A program made the position numbers and the translations under genes. Positions 7,690 through 15,580 of a stretch of 20,872 nucleotides of DNA are shown here, piece after piece. The stretch is from Niveispirillum sp. (GTDB lineage: Bacteria; Pseudomonadota; Alphaproteobacteria; Azospirillales; Azospirillaceae). Within the stretch, counting starts at the first letter, position 1, and every line of letters begins with the position of its first letter. The notes beneath the pieces are model-generated. The model was not told the origin of the DNA. It did no database searches and saw nothing but the letters and a program-made list of their open reading frames with translations. The stretch is from NCBI GenBank assembly GCA_016463045.1, contig JAEMSB010000015.1, positions 1 to 20,872 of the forward strand. Direction: 5' to 3'.

Positions 7690-8796
7690 TTATGGCTGGG
7701 TCACAGGCGTGGCGGCGCTGCCCAGCACTTCGGTCTTGCCAGGGATGTAGGTGCTGAAATTAGGCACGTCCGTCGAACCCTTGACGGCCACCGCGTCAAC
7801 GTAATCCTTCAGCATGGACACACCATAGAGCGGCTTCTGCACGCCATTATGGCAGGTCGCACAACCGATCTTCAGGACATCGCCCTCCGGTCCCTTACGA
7901 TTGGCCGGAAATACGGGGGTGAGACCCTGCATATAGTTGACGTTCAGATGACGGGCCATCTGGATGCCGTGCCAGGCGGTCACCCGCTGCGGCGGGCTCT
8001 GGTCCCAGTCATTGAAGGCGCGGGTATTGTGGCAGGTTGTGCAGTTCACGCCGAGCGATTCCGACATGTGCACCATCAATGCCCATGTTTCTTCGGTTTC
8101 CTTGGTCCCGGCGGGGTTCTTGCCCGTGGGAAGGGCCGTTGTGGAATGGACCCTGATCGGCTTGTCACCCAGCAAATAATCTGACAAGGCGTTCTGCGGC
8201 AGGGATGTTTTGCCGGCATTGACCGCGACGACATTCTGGCCGCTGCGGTTGGAGGTCATGTTGCCCGCCGGCTTGGGGTCCAGGGTGGTGCTCCAGACTT
8301 GCGCCGGTACCCCCTTGCCGCGGTGGCAGGTGTAGCAGGTGACACCCGTTTGTGCGACGTGGGCCTTCCAGTCGACATTGATCGACTGGGTCATCTGGAT
8401 CATGCGGCGGGCGACGACCTTCTGATAGATCTCGTCCGACGCCATATTGTCCGGGTTGTGGCAGTAGTTACAGCCAGCTTCCGGTGCCACCCATTCGGTA
8501 ATGGAGGCCATGAACTGGTTGAACTGGTCGCCCGACAGATTGCCCAGGACCTGGACGTTCTGATAAAGGGCAGAGGCCTTGTCACCTGACGGATCAGCCT
8601 CCCACGGGGCGGGTGGGGCGACGTTGGCGGCCTTCAAGGCAGCCTCCGTTTCCACGTCGCGGTGATGATACATACCGGTTCCGCGGAACCCGAGCTGGTC
8701 AGTGGCGACAGGCGGTGCATCCCAGCCGGCCCCGACGAAGCTGGCCACGGCCAGCAGGGCGCCGGCGGAGGCGGCGAATGGTAACCAGAGTTTCAT
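7690..8796 (-). CDS. pufC: Photosynthetic reaction-centre tetraheme cytochrome c subunit
   Basis: PufC sits on the periplasmic face of the reaction centre and re-reduces the photo-oxidised special pair. The 368-residue protein has four c-heme motifs: CNYCH (109-113), CYTCH (154-158), CTTCH (252-256) and CATCH (312-316). The axial ligands known from Blastochloris viridis are kept at equivalent spacings: Met96, Met132, Met241 and His146. The N-terminus is a hydrophobic segment (about residues 4-23) with no lipobox cysteine; GAGWD stands where other members have a modified cysteine. It is therefore probably anchored by an uncleaved helix or by interaction with L and M. The ATG is preceded by GGGAGGGAGGA, and the gene lies 13 nt after pufM. 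It is last in the operon. Confidence 0.97.
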   Translation of the reverse strand: MKLWLPFAASAGALLAVASFVGAGWDAPPVATDQLGFRGTGMYHHRDVETEAALKAANVAPPAPWEADPSGDKASALYQNVQVLGNLSGDQFNQFMASITEWVAPEAGCNYCHNPDNMASDEIYQKVVARRMIQMTQSINVDWKAHVAQTGVTCYTCHRGKGVPAQVWSTTLDPKPAGNMTSNRSGQNVVAVNAGKTSLPQNALSDYLLGDKPIRVHSTTALPTGKNPAGTKETEETWALMVHMSESLGVNCTTCHNTRAFNDWDQSPPQRVTAWHGIQMARHLNVNYMQGLTPVFPANRKGPEGDVLKIGCATCHNGVQKPLYGVSMLKDYVDAVAVKGSTDVPNFSTYIPGKTEVLGSAATPVTQP

Positions 8797-8809
8797 GGTC
8801 CTCCCTCCC

Positions 8810-9772
8810 TTATTGCGCCGGATCGACGACGTTGGGCCACAAGTCGGGCAGCGGCGACACCAGACCGTGGTTCACGCCCCACAAGTACCAGTTGTCGACC
8901 ACGGTGCCGGTGAGCAGGATACCGATGCCGCCCGTCAGCGGGGTCAGGATGGCGAACCACCAGGCCCAGCGGTGAACGGATTCCATGGTTGCGTTGAAAC
9001 CCATCGTCCAGCGCCAGAACAGAGCGGCACGCTCCGAGGCGGTACCCCGGTCGGTGATCTGCTCCAACTCCCGCTCGCCACCATACTTGCCGACTGCCAG
9101 GATCGTCGCGCCATGCATCGCGAACAGCAGGACCGATCCATACAGGAAGACAATGGAGAGGCAGTGGAAGGGGTTGTAATAGAGATTGCCGTAGCGGATG
9201 GAGAAGGCAGCCGTCCAGTCCAGGTGCGGGAAGATGCCGAACGGCACCGCCTCGGAGAAGTTGCCCATCAGCAGCGGGCGGATGAAGCCCAGCACCAGGA
9301 ACAGCCAGATCGCCGCCGCAAAGGCCCAGGCCACATGCGTGCCCATCTCCAGCTGGCGTGCGCGGCGATAGACGCGAACCCACCAGAGCAGAACCGACAG
9401 GGTCAGGAAGAAGCCGGCGATCAGCCACCATCCCCCTTCCGCCAGCGGCGGCAGCACCTTCAGCCCATATTTGGCTGCCGGCGGTTCAAGGCCCAGCCAG
9501 AAAAGCTGCCGCACGAACTGGATCGGGTCCCAGCCGACAGAGGCCAGCATGTTGAGACCAATGATCTCGAAAGCGATGAAGCCGAAGACCAGTGACAGTG
9601 TGCCCAGATATCCCAGATAGATCGGCCCGATCTGGGCATTGCCGATAATGCCGAACAGACGCACGAAGAACGGCTTACCGGTACGCGGACTGTCGCCCCG
9701 GGGCAGCGGCATGCCTTCTTCGGCGGGGCCGCTGACTTGGATCGGGGTGATGATGTTCTGATATTGTGCCAT
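8810..9772 (-). CDS. pufM: Photosynthetic reaction-centre M subunit
   Basis: PufM is the membrane core subunit that pairs with L to hold the bacteriochlorophylls, bacteriopheophytins, quinones and the non-haem iron. At 320 residues it is the normal length, with five hydrophobic helices. Recognisable segments are FPHLDW (accessory pigment ligand histidine), NPFHCLSIVFLYG (special-pair histidine), FAMHGATILA (iron ligand histidine), and GFNATMESVHRWAWW with the glutamate and second iron histidine. The chosen ATG at 9772 starts MAQYQN, like known M subunits, and is 7 nt after AGGAGG. A GTG one codon earlier (9775) is the alternative. The start follows the pufL stop by 12 nt. Confidence 0.97.
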   Translation of the reverse strand: MAQYQNIITPIQVSGPAEEGMPLPRGDSPRTGKPFFVRLFGIIGNAQIGPIYLGYLGTLSLVFGFIAFEIIGLNMLASVGWDPIQFVRQLFWLGLEPPAAKYGLKVLPPLAEGGWWLIAGFFLTLSVLLWWVRVYRRARQLEMGTHVAWAFAAAIWLFLVLGFIRPLLMGNFSEAVPFGIFPHLDWTAAFSIRYGNLYYNPFHCLSIVFLYGSVLLFAMHGATILAVGKYGGERELEQITDRGTASERAALFWRWTMGFNATMESVHRWAWWFAILTPLTGGIGILLTGTVVDNWYLWGVNHGLVSPLPDLWPNVVDPAQ

Positions 9773-9784
9773 CACACATCCTCC

Positions 9785-10630
9785 TCAGCGCCAGATCGGA
9801 AGTTCAAGCCACCAGCTCCACCACTGGGGCCAGCCCTTGTTCCAGAAGGGCCCACTGATGATGATGCAGACAGCACTCCAGAAGCCGGCATTCAGCGCCA
9901 GGACAAGGCCGAGCCGGTGAATGCCCAGGGTCCCGATTGAGTAGCCGATGATGTCGCGGAAGAAGGTGTCTTCATATTCCGGCGTCTTCACCTCTGCCTG
10001 TTTACCCGGCTCGTCGAGCGAGGCGCCGGGATTGGCGGCGGACAGGATCAGACCGCCATGCAGCGACAGTGCCAGTGTCGTCGTGAAGAAGAACGACACG
10101 GCGATCATGTGCGCCGGATTGTAATGGAAGTGCAGATACTGGTACCCGACGTTGGACACCCAGTCGAGATGACTGAAGATGCCATATGGGAAACCGTTCC
10201 CCCAGGCGCCCAGCAGCAGTGGGCGGAACACCACCAGCGTCGCATAGGCGAAGATGGCGAAGGAGAAGGCAAACGGGACATGGTACCCGATCCCCAGCTT
10301 CCGGCAAATTTCCACCTCGCGCAATGCCCAGGAGCAGAAAGCCCCCAGGGCGCAAACGGTGATCAACTGCCAAAGCCCGCCTTGTTTCAGCGGCGCAAGC
10401 GCCAACCCGTAGGACAGGTCAGGGGGAGCAATTGAAATCTGCCAGATGTTCCAGGTGGGTCCGATGGCCGCCCCATAGAGGATCAGCGCCGTTCCCAAGG
10501 TCGCGAAGAAAGCGGTGGTAACGCCGAAGAACCCGACATAGAAGGGCCCGACCCAGAAGTCGAACAGGTCGCCGCCGATCAGCGTTCCACCGCGCACGCG
10601 ATATTTGCGTTCAAAACTGAGCAGCGCCAT
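9785..10630 (-). CDS. pufL: Photosynthetic reaction-centre L subunit
   Basis: PufL is the integral-membrane partner of PufM in the type-2 reaction centre. Its 281 residues match the usual length and start with the characteristic MALLSFERKYRVRGGTLIGG. Pigment and cofactor ligands are visible: FSHLDW (accessory bacteriochlorophyll), NPAHMIAVSFFF (special-pair histidine), and SLHGGLILS plus GTLGIHRLG (iron ligands). The glutamate of the acidic loop NPGASLDEPG region precedes the QB site helix. The ATG has GGAGGG seven nucleotides upstream. It is separated from pufA by a 116-nt gap containing a strong hairpin, as in other puf operons where antenna mRNA accumulates more than reaction-centre mRNA. 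Confidence 0.97.
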   Translation of the reverse strand: MALLSFERKYRVRGGTLIGGDLFDFWVGPFYVGFFGVTTAFFATLGTALILYGAAIGPTWNIWQISIAPPDLSYGLALAPLKQGGLWQLITVCALGAFCSWALREVEICRKLGIGYHVPFAFSFAIFAYATLVVFRPLLLGAWGNGFPYGIFSHLDWVSNVGYQYLHFHYNPAHMIAVSFFFTTTLALSLHGGLILSAANPGASLDEPGKQAEVKTPEYEDTFFRDIIGYSIGTLGIHRLGLVLALNAGFWSAVCIIISGPFWNKGWPQWWSWWLELPIWR

Positions 10631-10703
10631 GTACGTGCCCTCCGAGAGAGGCCAGCCAGTTGGTCATCCAGTTGGCGATGTCTTTTGTTGAAGATTGGCG
10701 GCG

Positions 10704-10727
10704 GGCGGGGCCGTCACCGGCCACGCC
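10704..10727 (-). promoter_or_regulatory. pufA-pufL intercistronic mRNA hairpin
   Basis: Read on the minus strand, GGCGTGGCCG pairs with CGGCCCCGCC around a GTGA tetraloop (GNRA type). That is nine pairs with one internal T/C mismatch. No T-run follows, so it is not a typical terminator. Hairpins at this place in Rhodobacter protect the upstream pufBA message from 3' exonucleases, raising the LH1 to reaction-centre ratio. The same role is inferred here. Confidence 0.7.
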
Positions 10728-10746
10728 TGCTGCCGTCTTGAGGTTG

Positions 10747-10944
10747 TCAGCCGACGCCCTTTTGATCCGCATCCAGAGAGAGCGAATGTTCGATCGCGCT
10801 GGTCTTGAGGGGCTTGCCCTCCAGCCAGTTGAACCGTTCAGTGCTCAACAGGATGAAATGGATCAGGATGGCGAGCGTGAACAGAAACACGGACAGTGCA
10901 ACCAGCGCCTTGCGCGGGTCGAACATCAGCCAGATTCTCCACAT
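10747..10944 (-). CDS. pufA: Light-harvesting 1 (B870) alpha polypeptide
   Basis: This single-helix antenna protein pairs with PufB to bind bacteriochlorophyll a and carotenoid in the LH1 ring. The 65-residue sequence starts MWRIWLMFDPRKALV and has one transmembrane helix with the bacteriochlorophyll-ligating histidine in AILIHFILLSTERFNW. This closely resembles Rhodospirillum rubrum LH1 alpha. About a dozen residues follow the part corresponding to the mature R. rubrum protein (EHSLSLDADQKGVG). They may be removed after synthesis, as reported for R. rubrum. AAGGAGA upstream of the ATG overlaps the pufB stop, so the two cistrons are translationally linked across a 12-nt gap. Confidence 0.96.
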   Translation of the reverse strand: MWRIWLMFDPRKALVALSVFLFTLAILIHFILLSTERFNWLEGKPLKTSAIEHSLSLDADQKGVG

Positions 10945-10956
10945 GTCGCTTTCTCC

Positions 10957-11178
10957 TTAGCCGATCATCGGCAGCAGTGATTGTGCCGTCTGGGAAATGC
11001 CTTCCAGTGAGGCATAGCCATTGGGACCAGGGATCCACGGACGCCACATCCAGACCAGAACATGCGCGGCGATGGCAATCACCGTGAAGATCAGGAAACC
11101 CTGGATGAAGAACGAATGGACCTCGCGAGCTTCGCTTTCGGTCAGACCCGAAAGTGAGACGTTTGATGAGTCAGCCAT
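10957..11178 (-). CDS. pufB: Light-harvesting 1 (B870) beta polypeptide
   Basis: This is the partner of PufA in the LH1 ring. It has 73 residues from the ATG at 11178, which follows AGGAGGT by 9 nt; an in-frame ATG at 11187 overlaps that Shine-Dalgarno region and is rejected. The family pattern is clear: SLSGLTESEAREVHSFF (first conserved histidine), a single helix, then AHVLVWMWRPWIPG with the bacteriochlorophyll ligand. The tail NGYASLEGISQTAQSLLPM extends about 18 residues past the end of typical mature beta chains. A comparable precursor extension is known in R. rubrum. It is the first antenna gene of the puf segment. Confidence 0.96.
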   Translation of the reverse strand: MADSSNVSLSGLTESEAREVHSFFIQGFLIFTVIAIAAHVLVWMWRPWIPGPNGYASLEGISQTAQSLLPMIG

Positions 11179-11201
11179 CAAATCCACCTCCTAGTCTCGA
11201 A

Positions 11202-11277
11202 TGCCGCGGCACCCCCGCGGCAGGGTTCCGGCAACGCCGCCAAGGCGGCATCACCGGGTTTTTGACGGTGTCGAGCA
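11202..11277 (-). other. GC-rich inverted repeats between pufQ and pufB
   Basis: Three inverted repeats lie in the 116-nt gap. TGCCGCGG/CCGCGGCA (11202-11222) is an 8-bp stem with a 5-nt loop. GCCGCC-AA-GGCGGC (11236-11249) is shorter. CGGTGT/ACACCG with a 5-nt loop ends the series (11264-11280 on the plus strand, approximate). None has a T-run in the minus direction. They may shape mRNA processing upstream of pufB, where processed 5' ends occur in Rhodobacter; that is inference. Confidence 0.45.
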
Positions 11278-11294
11278 CACCGGCAAGGAAGTGG

Positions 11295-11516
11295 TTACAC
11301 GTTGAACGCGTAACCGATGGCGGCGTGGGCCGACGAGCGGGCCTCGGCAAAGATGGACTGTGCAGGTCGGGTGCCCGCGCGGTCGAAAAGATGGGTGATC
11401 CTGCCTGCTATCGCGGCAGCCAGACAAAGCGGGTAGGAAATCAGGAAGACGAGGCGCATTTCCGCGCGCTCCAACTGGCGGCCCCTGGCGCCCCCATGTC
11501 CAATGCTGAACGTCAT
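11295..11516 (-). CDS. pufQ: PufQ-like small membrane protein
   Basis: This is a 73-residue protein between bchZ and pufB, the exact place of pufQ in purple bacteria. The ATG at 11516 has a strong GGGGAGGA six bases upstream. The protein has a basic and polar N-terminus (MTFSIGHGGARGRQLERAEM) and one hydrophobic helix (RLVFLISYPLCLAAAIAG). It ends in a segment with FAEARSSAHAAIGYAF, resembling the C-terminal pattern of PufQ proteins. PufQ is needed for normal bacteriochlorophyll formation in Rhodobacter, perhaps as a carrier or regulator. Sequence resemblance is weak, as usual for this fast-changing family, so position and ribosome site carry most weight. The longer reading frame extending upstream into bchZ is not used. 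Confidence 0.75.
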   Translation of the reverse strand: MTFSIGHGGARGRQLERAEMRLVFLISYPLCLAAAIAGRITHLFDRAGTRPAQSIFAEARSSAHAAIGYAFNV

Positions 11517-11531
11517 CTTGTCCTCCCCGCT

Positions 11532-11547
11532 GCCGTCCCCCGACGGC
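11532..11547 (-). other. Small hairpin before the pufQ ribosome site
   Basis: GCCGTC pairs with GACGGC around a 4-nt C/G loop in the 46-nt gap between bchZ and pufQ, just ahead of the pufQ Shine-Dalgarno. There is no T-run. It could affect processing or translation of pufQ; no stronger claim is supported. Confidence 0.4.
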
Positions 11548-11562
11548 ATCTTGATTACGTCT

Positions 11563-13005
11563 TCACGCGTGTACGCTGGCGGCCCCTTTGACATGGGCCG
11601 CCGTGACCTCAGGCGCGCCATCCCGGCGCGCCTCGCGTTCGGCCGCCTCGCGCAGGCGCTTGGCTGCCGAGATACGGACCAGCACGGGCTCCGCGCTGAT
11701 CCGCTGTTCCAAAAGCACCTGGGCGTCCGGCGACCAGGGCAGCGCGCCGCCGGCGCGCGTGGTCGTCGGCTCGATGGCGTCCAGCTCTCCCGCCCGGGGC
11801 AGGATGTCGAACAGCATGTCAAACAGGGAATTGCAGACCTCCTGGATCAACCAGGACGCCCCGGAATAGCCCATGACCGGCGTGCCCGTATGGCGCCGCA
11901 CAATGGCGCCGGGATAGGAGAGCTGGATGAACTTGCCGCGCTGGCCGCGTTCGGCCATGTACATGCGTTCGTTGAACGACCCGAACATGATCATCGGCGG
12001 TTTGCCGGTCAGCAGGTCTTGCACTGCATCATTGTCGGTCTTGACCCCCGGCTTGCGCTGTACCGCAAAGGCGCAGGGCAGGCCCATTTCCTCTTCCAGG
12101 AAGTTGCGCACGCCGCGCGTATAGGTCTCGCCCGCCACCACGGCGAAACTGGCCGTGCCAAAGAAATCCTGCGTCACCGACCGCCACAGATCCCATAACG
12201 GCTTCAGCGTCGTATGCTTTTCCCGTTTGATGAACGGTTCAGGGTCCAGCCCCAGCATTTCGCCCAGCTGGCGCAGGAAGGCCGTGGTGGAATGGATGCC
12301 GATGGGGGCCTGCAGATAGGGCCGATCCAGGCTTTCGCACAACAGACGCCCGAATTCGCGGTACAGGCAGACATTGGCATCGGCATCGGCCAACTTGCGG
12401 ACATCATCCACATGGCTTCCCAGCGGGAAGACCATGTTGACCTCCGCTCCCAACCCTTCGACCAGCCGGCGGATTTCGGCCAGGTCAGACGGCATATTAT
12501 AGGTGCCATAGATCGGGCCGATGATATTGACACGCGGCTTCGCACCCTCGGGTCGGCGGCGTGGAGCAGGGACCTTGCCCCCCTTCGGCCCGAACTCCGT
12601 CCACAGCCATTTCAGGGCGCGGTCTGCGCTTTGCCACTGATCCTCGTCGATGGTGCGCGGCAGGAAGCGGACGATGTTGGAGCCTTCCGGCGTTACGCCG
12701 CCGCCGATCATTTCGGCAATGGATCCGGTGACCACAACGGCAGGCAGGTTCGGGTCAAGCGCCAGCCGTGCCCGCTTCATCGCGCCTTCGGTGCCATGGC
12801 GTCCCAGCTCATCCTCCGACAGGCCGCTGACCACGATGGGCAGCTCATGCGGGGGCAGGGCATCGGTGTAATGCAGCACGGAGGTGACGGGCAGGTTCTC
12901 GCAGCCCACCGGACCGTCGATGATCACCTGCAGCCCCTTTATGGCCGTGAAGGCATAGACGCTGCCCCAATAGCCACCGGCTCTGTCATGGTCGAGGATC
13001 AGCAT
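11563..13005 (-). CDS. bchZ: Chlorophyllide a oxidoreductase subunit Z
   Basis: With BchY it forms the nitrogenase-like catalytic component that reduces ring B of chlorophyllide a, using electrons from BchX, in bacteriochlorophyll a synthesis. The 480 residues start MLILDHDRAGGYWGSVYAFT. DGPVGCENLPVTSVLHYTDA contains Cys35, the residue known to contribute BchZ's ligand to the [4Fe-4S] cluster shared with BchY. Further family blocks are VTGSIAEMIGGGV, GPIYGTYNMPSDLAEIRRL and a C-terminal APEVTAAHVKGA helix region. Its ATG overlaps the bchY stop by 7 nt, showing translational coupling. pufQ follows after 46 nt, joining the bch and puf parts into one transcription unit. Confidence 0.97.
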   Translation of the reverse strand: MLILDHDRAGGYWGSVYAFTAIKGLQVIIDGPVGCENLPVTSVLHYTDALPPHELPIVVSGLSEDELGRHGTEGAMKRARLALDPNLPAVVVTGSIAEMIGGGVTPEGSNIVRFLPRTIDEDQWQSADRALKWLWTEFGPKGGKVPAPRRRPEGAKPRVNIIGPIYGTYNMPSDLAEIRRLVEGLGAEVNMVFPLGSHVDDVRKLADADANVCLYREFGRLLCESLDRPYLQAPIGIHSTTAFLRQLGEMLGLDPEPFIKREKHTTLKPLWDLWRSVTQDFFGTASFAVVAGETYTRGVRNFLEEEMGLPCAFAVQRKPGVKTDNDAVQDLLTGKPPMIMFGSFNERMYMAERGQRGKFIQLSYPGAIVRRHTGTPVMGYSGASWLIQEVCNSLFDMLFDILPRAGELDAIEPTTTRAGGALPWSPDAQVLLEQRISAEPVLVRISAAKRLREAAEREARRDGAPEVTAAHVKGAASVHA

Positions 13006-14558
13006 CCGACGCTATCTCCATTCTCGACCGCATTACGCGATTGGTTGGTCTTAGCCGCATATTTGCGCCGGAAGGCGCTGCGGTCCTGAGGGACATCTTC
13101 CCAGATGCCGGCGGCATCACCGGTGCCAACCCCTTCAAAGAAGGCGTTCATGGCATCGAAACGTGGTTTGTTGGCGATGGCCGTGTTGATCACCGATGGC
13201 AGCGAACCCGGCCCCGCCGGACCCATCAGGGGGCGGGCGGAGATCAGGTTGGTGAAGTAAAGGGCCGGCGTTCCCGCTTCCTTTGCCTTCTGCACGACGG
13301 GTGTGGTGCCGATGGCCAGATCGGGCTTGAATTCCGCAAAGGCCGCCAGATCCTGTTCCAGCGAGGCTCGGAAACGGACAATCACCCCTTTGGCCGCCAG
13401 CCATTCCGCATCGTCACTGTTGTACGGCGTCTTCGGGCAGGCCGTGCCGACATAGCGCAGGTCAGCCCCCAGTTCGACCAGCAACCGCCCGACCAGCAGT
13501 TCGGAACCTTCATAACCTGATAGGGTGATCCGGCCATTGATGCGGTTGGCGGCAAGACCCGCCGTGATGGCGCCGCGCATGGCGTTGCGCGTTTGATCGA
13601 TCCGCGCCTGTGGTACGCCACAGCGCTGCCCGATGGCAGACAACCAGGCATCGGTACCGTCTAGCCCGATAGGGGCCGAGCCGACGATGGGCCGCCCTGC
13701 GGCTGTGAACTCCCGAAACGTGGCTGTATAGAAGGGGTGGATGGCCGCGACGACGGCACAGTCCAGCGCAGCGTAGAGATCACGCCATTCCCGCACAGGA
13801 ATAGTCGGCCCTACCGCCAGCCCCATCGGGTCCAGCATGTTGCCGATCACCACAGGGTCGGCAGGGAACATTTCCCCCACCAGTGTCACCGTCGGCTTGT
13901 CCTTAAGCCCGGCACGCGGCATCTGCACGGGGCCGGCCTCCGCCTCCTGCCGGGCATAGGCCAGCATGGCCCCCGACAGCACGTCCTTGGCTTCCGCATG
14001 CGTGGGCACACCGAAGCCCGGTACGTCGATGCCGATGATGCGGACCCCGTCAATTTCCTTCGGCAGCATTTTCAGCGGCACGCCGGACGCGGTGGGGACG
14101 CAGAGATTAGTTACGATGACGGCATCAAAACGGCCAGGATCGGCCATCAGATGCACGGCCTCCACAATATCCTCGTACAATTTGCCGGTAACCAGCGTCT
14201 CCGAACTGAATGGCACATAGCCAACGGAGCGCTTGGCGCCATAAAAGTGCGAGGTGAAGGTCAGGCCATAAACGCAACAGGCCGATCCCGACAGGATGGT
14301 TCCCACGCGGCGCATGCGCAGACCAACGCGCAGTGAACCGAAGGCGGGGCACATGGATTGCGGCTGATCATGCGGTCCCTTCGGATAATCACGTTCCAGC
14401 CGATCCATCAGCTCATCATTGCCGGCGGCGCGGGCGGCTGCACGCGACAGTTCGACGCCACCATGGCACCCGGCGGCTGTGGCGGGGTGTCCATCATCCC
14501 CCGAAAGGGCTGTTTCACCGGCAGCTTCGCGTGTGAAGTCCAAAGGCTGGTCGTCCAT
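12999..14558 (-). CDS. bchY: Chlorophyllide a oxidoreductase subunit Y
   Basis: BchY is the other half of the BchYZ catalytic component. The ATG at 14558 (MDDQPLDF, 519 residues) lies 11 nt after the bchX stop and follows GAGGGG. A longer frame starting at 14627 would overlap bchX and lacks family features. Cluster-ligand candidates are Cys70 in QSMCPAFGSLR, Cys94/Cys95 in GSACCVYGLTFTSHFYGAKR, and the cysteine in TNLCVPTASGVPLKMLPKEI. These match the three-cysteine arrangement known for BchY with one from BchZ. The first 60 or so residues are polar and low in conservation. The stop overlaps the bchZ start. Confidence 0.96.
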   Translation of the reverse strand: MDDQPLDFTREAAGETALSGDDGHPATAAGCHGGVELSRAAARAAGNDELMDRLERDYPKGPHDQPQSMCPAFGSLRVGLRMRRVGTILSGSACCVYGLTFTSHFYGAKRSVGYVPFSSETLVTGKLYEDIVEAVHLMADPGRFDAVIVTNLCVPTASGVPLKMLPKEIDGVRIIGIDVPGFGVPTHAEAKDVLSGAMLAYARQEAEAGPVQMPRAGLKDKPTVTLVGEMFPADPVVIGNMLDPMGLAVGPTIPVREWRDLYAALDCAVVAAIHPFYTATFREFTAAGRPIVGSAPIGLDGTDAWLSAIGQRCGVPQARIDQTRNAMRGAITAGLAANRINGRITLSGYEGSELLVGRLLVELGADLRYVGTACPKTPYNSDDAEWLAAKGVIVRFRASLEQDLAAFAEFKPDLAIGTTPVVQKAKEAGTPALYFTNLISARPLMGPAGPGSLPSVINTAIANKPRFDAMNAFFEGVGTGDAAGIWEDVPQDRSAFRRKYAAKTNQSRNAVENGDSVGC

Positions 14559-14569
14559 TTCTGTGCCCC

Positions 14570-15580
14570 TCAGACCCGGTCGTAGATGACTTCGAGCGAG
14601 GCGCGCTTCAGCGCACCCGCGGGGCACATGTCTTCCGGCGTCGCCGGCTCCAGCTGGAAATTGCCACCCGTCTGGCTGGCATCGAAAAGACCTAACAGGC
14701 CGTCCTGATCCAGGGGGCGCGGCAGCACGGGGGGGGCTTCGGCCAGATTGATCGACAGCGCCTCAAACAGCGGACCCCAGCGGTTATCGGGCGTGCCGAT
14801 GATCTGGTAGTTGGCGCTTTTGCGACGGATATCCTCATCCTGCGGAATGGAAGCCAGGACCGGGATGCCGACCGCATCGGCAAAGGCCTGTGCCTCCCCG
14901 GTGCCGTCATCCTTGTTAATGACCAGACCGGCCACGCCGACATTGCCCCCCAGATTGCGGAAATACTTCACCGCTGAGCAGACATTGTTGGCCACATACA
15001 GCGATTGCAGATCGTTGGAGCCGACAACCACCACCTTCTGGCACATGTCGCGGGCAATAGGCAGGCCGAAGCCCCCGCAGACCACGTCGCCCAGAAAATC
15101 CAGCAGGACATAGTCGAAGTCCCATTCATGGAACCCCAGCTTCTCCAGCGTCTCAAACCCATGGATGATGCCGCGTCCGCCACAGCCGCGGCCCACTTCC
15201 GGCCCACCCAGCTCCATCGCGAAAACGCCATCACGCTTGAAGCAGACATCGGAAATGGAGACTTCCTGCCCGGCTTCCTTACGGCGTGACGCCGTCTGGA
15301 TGATGGTGGGGCAGGCCCGGCCACCGAACAGCAGGGAAGTCGTGTCGCTTTTCGGGTCGCACCCGATCAGCAGTACCTTCTTGCCCAACTGCGCCAGCAT
15401 GTAGGACAGGTTGGCGAGCGTGAAGCTCTTGCCGATGCCGCCCTTGCCATAGATGGCAATGATTTGGGTTTCCTTGGTGACCTTGCCGACATGCGGCGCA
15501 TCGGGTTCGATGGCCGCCTCCTCACGCAGGCGCCTGCTCATGGTTTTCGGGCTGCTGCGGACGTCCAGATCAAGGCTCAT
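14570..15580 (-). CDS. bchX: Chlorophyllide a reductase iron protein subunit X
   Basis: BchX is the ATP-dependent, nitrogenase NifH-like electron donor to BchYZ. Its 336 residues show a P-loop, GKGGIGKS, at 45-52. The two cysteines that bind the intersubunit [4Fe-4S] cluster are Cys133 in GRGCGGRG and Cys168 in DVVCGGFGLP. A switch region DFLGD precedes the second. The extra 30-odd N-terminal residues before the P-loop strand are usual for BchX and distinguish it from BchL and NifH. The ATG overlaps the bchC stop in an ATGA, so translation is coupled. Confidence 0.97.
   Translation of the reverse strand: MSLDLDVRSSPKTMSRRLREEAAIEPDAPHVGKVTKETQIIAIYGKGGIGKSFTLANLSYMLAQLGKKVLLIGCDPKSDTTSLLFGGRACPTIIQTASRRKEAGQEVSISDVCFKRDGVFAMELGGPEVGRGCGGRGIIHGFETLEKLGFHEWDFDYVLLDFLGDVVCGGFGLPIARDMCQKVVVVGSNDLQSLYVANNVCSAVKYFRNLGGNVGVAGLVINKDDGTGEAQAFADAVGIPVLASIPQDEDIRRKSANYQIIGTPDNRWGPLFEALSINLAEAPPVLPRPLDQDGLLGLFDASQTGGNFQLEPATPEDMCPAGALKRASLEVIYDRV

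Noticed and set aside
7354..7750. Small plus-strand open frames after ttuC
   Set aside because: They overlap ttuC, the hairpins and the end of pufC. There is no convincing ribosome site and no similarity to any family I recognise.
8702..9595. Plus-strand open frame antisense to pufC and pufM
   Set aside because: The translation is polar and low complexity, and pufM and pufC are certain on the minus strand.
12214..13089. Plus-strand open frame antisense to bchZ
   Set aside because: There is no ribosome site or recognisable domain; it mirrors the bchZ coding pattern.
14559..14627. N-terminal extension of bchY upstream of 14558
   Set aside because: It would overlap bchX in another frame. The ATG at 14558 has a good Shine-Dalgarno and normal spacing from the bchX stop.
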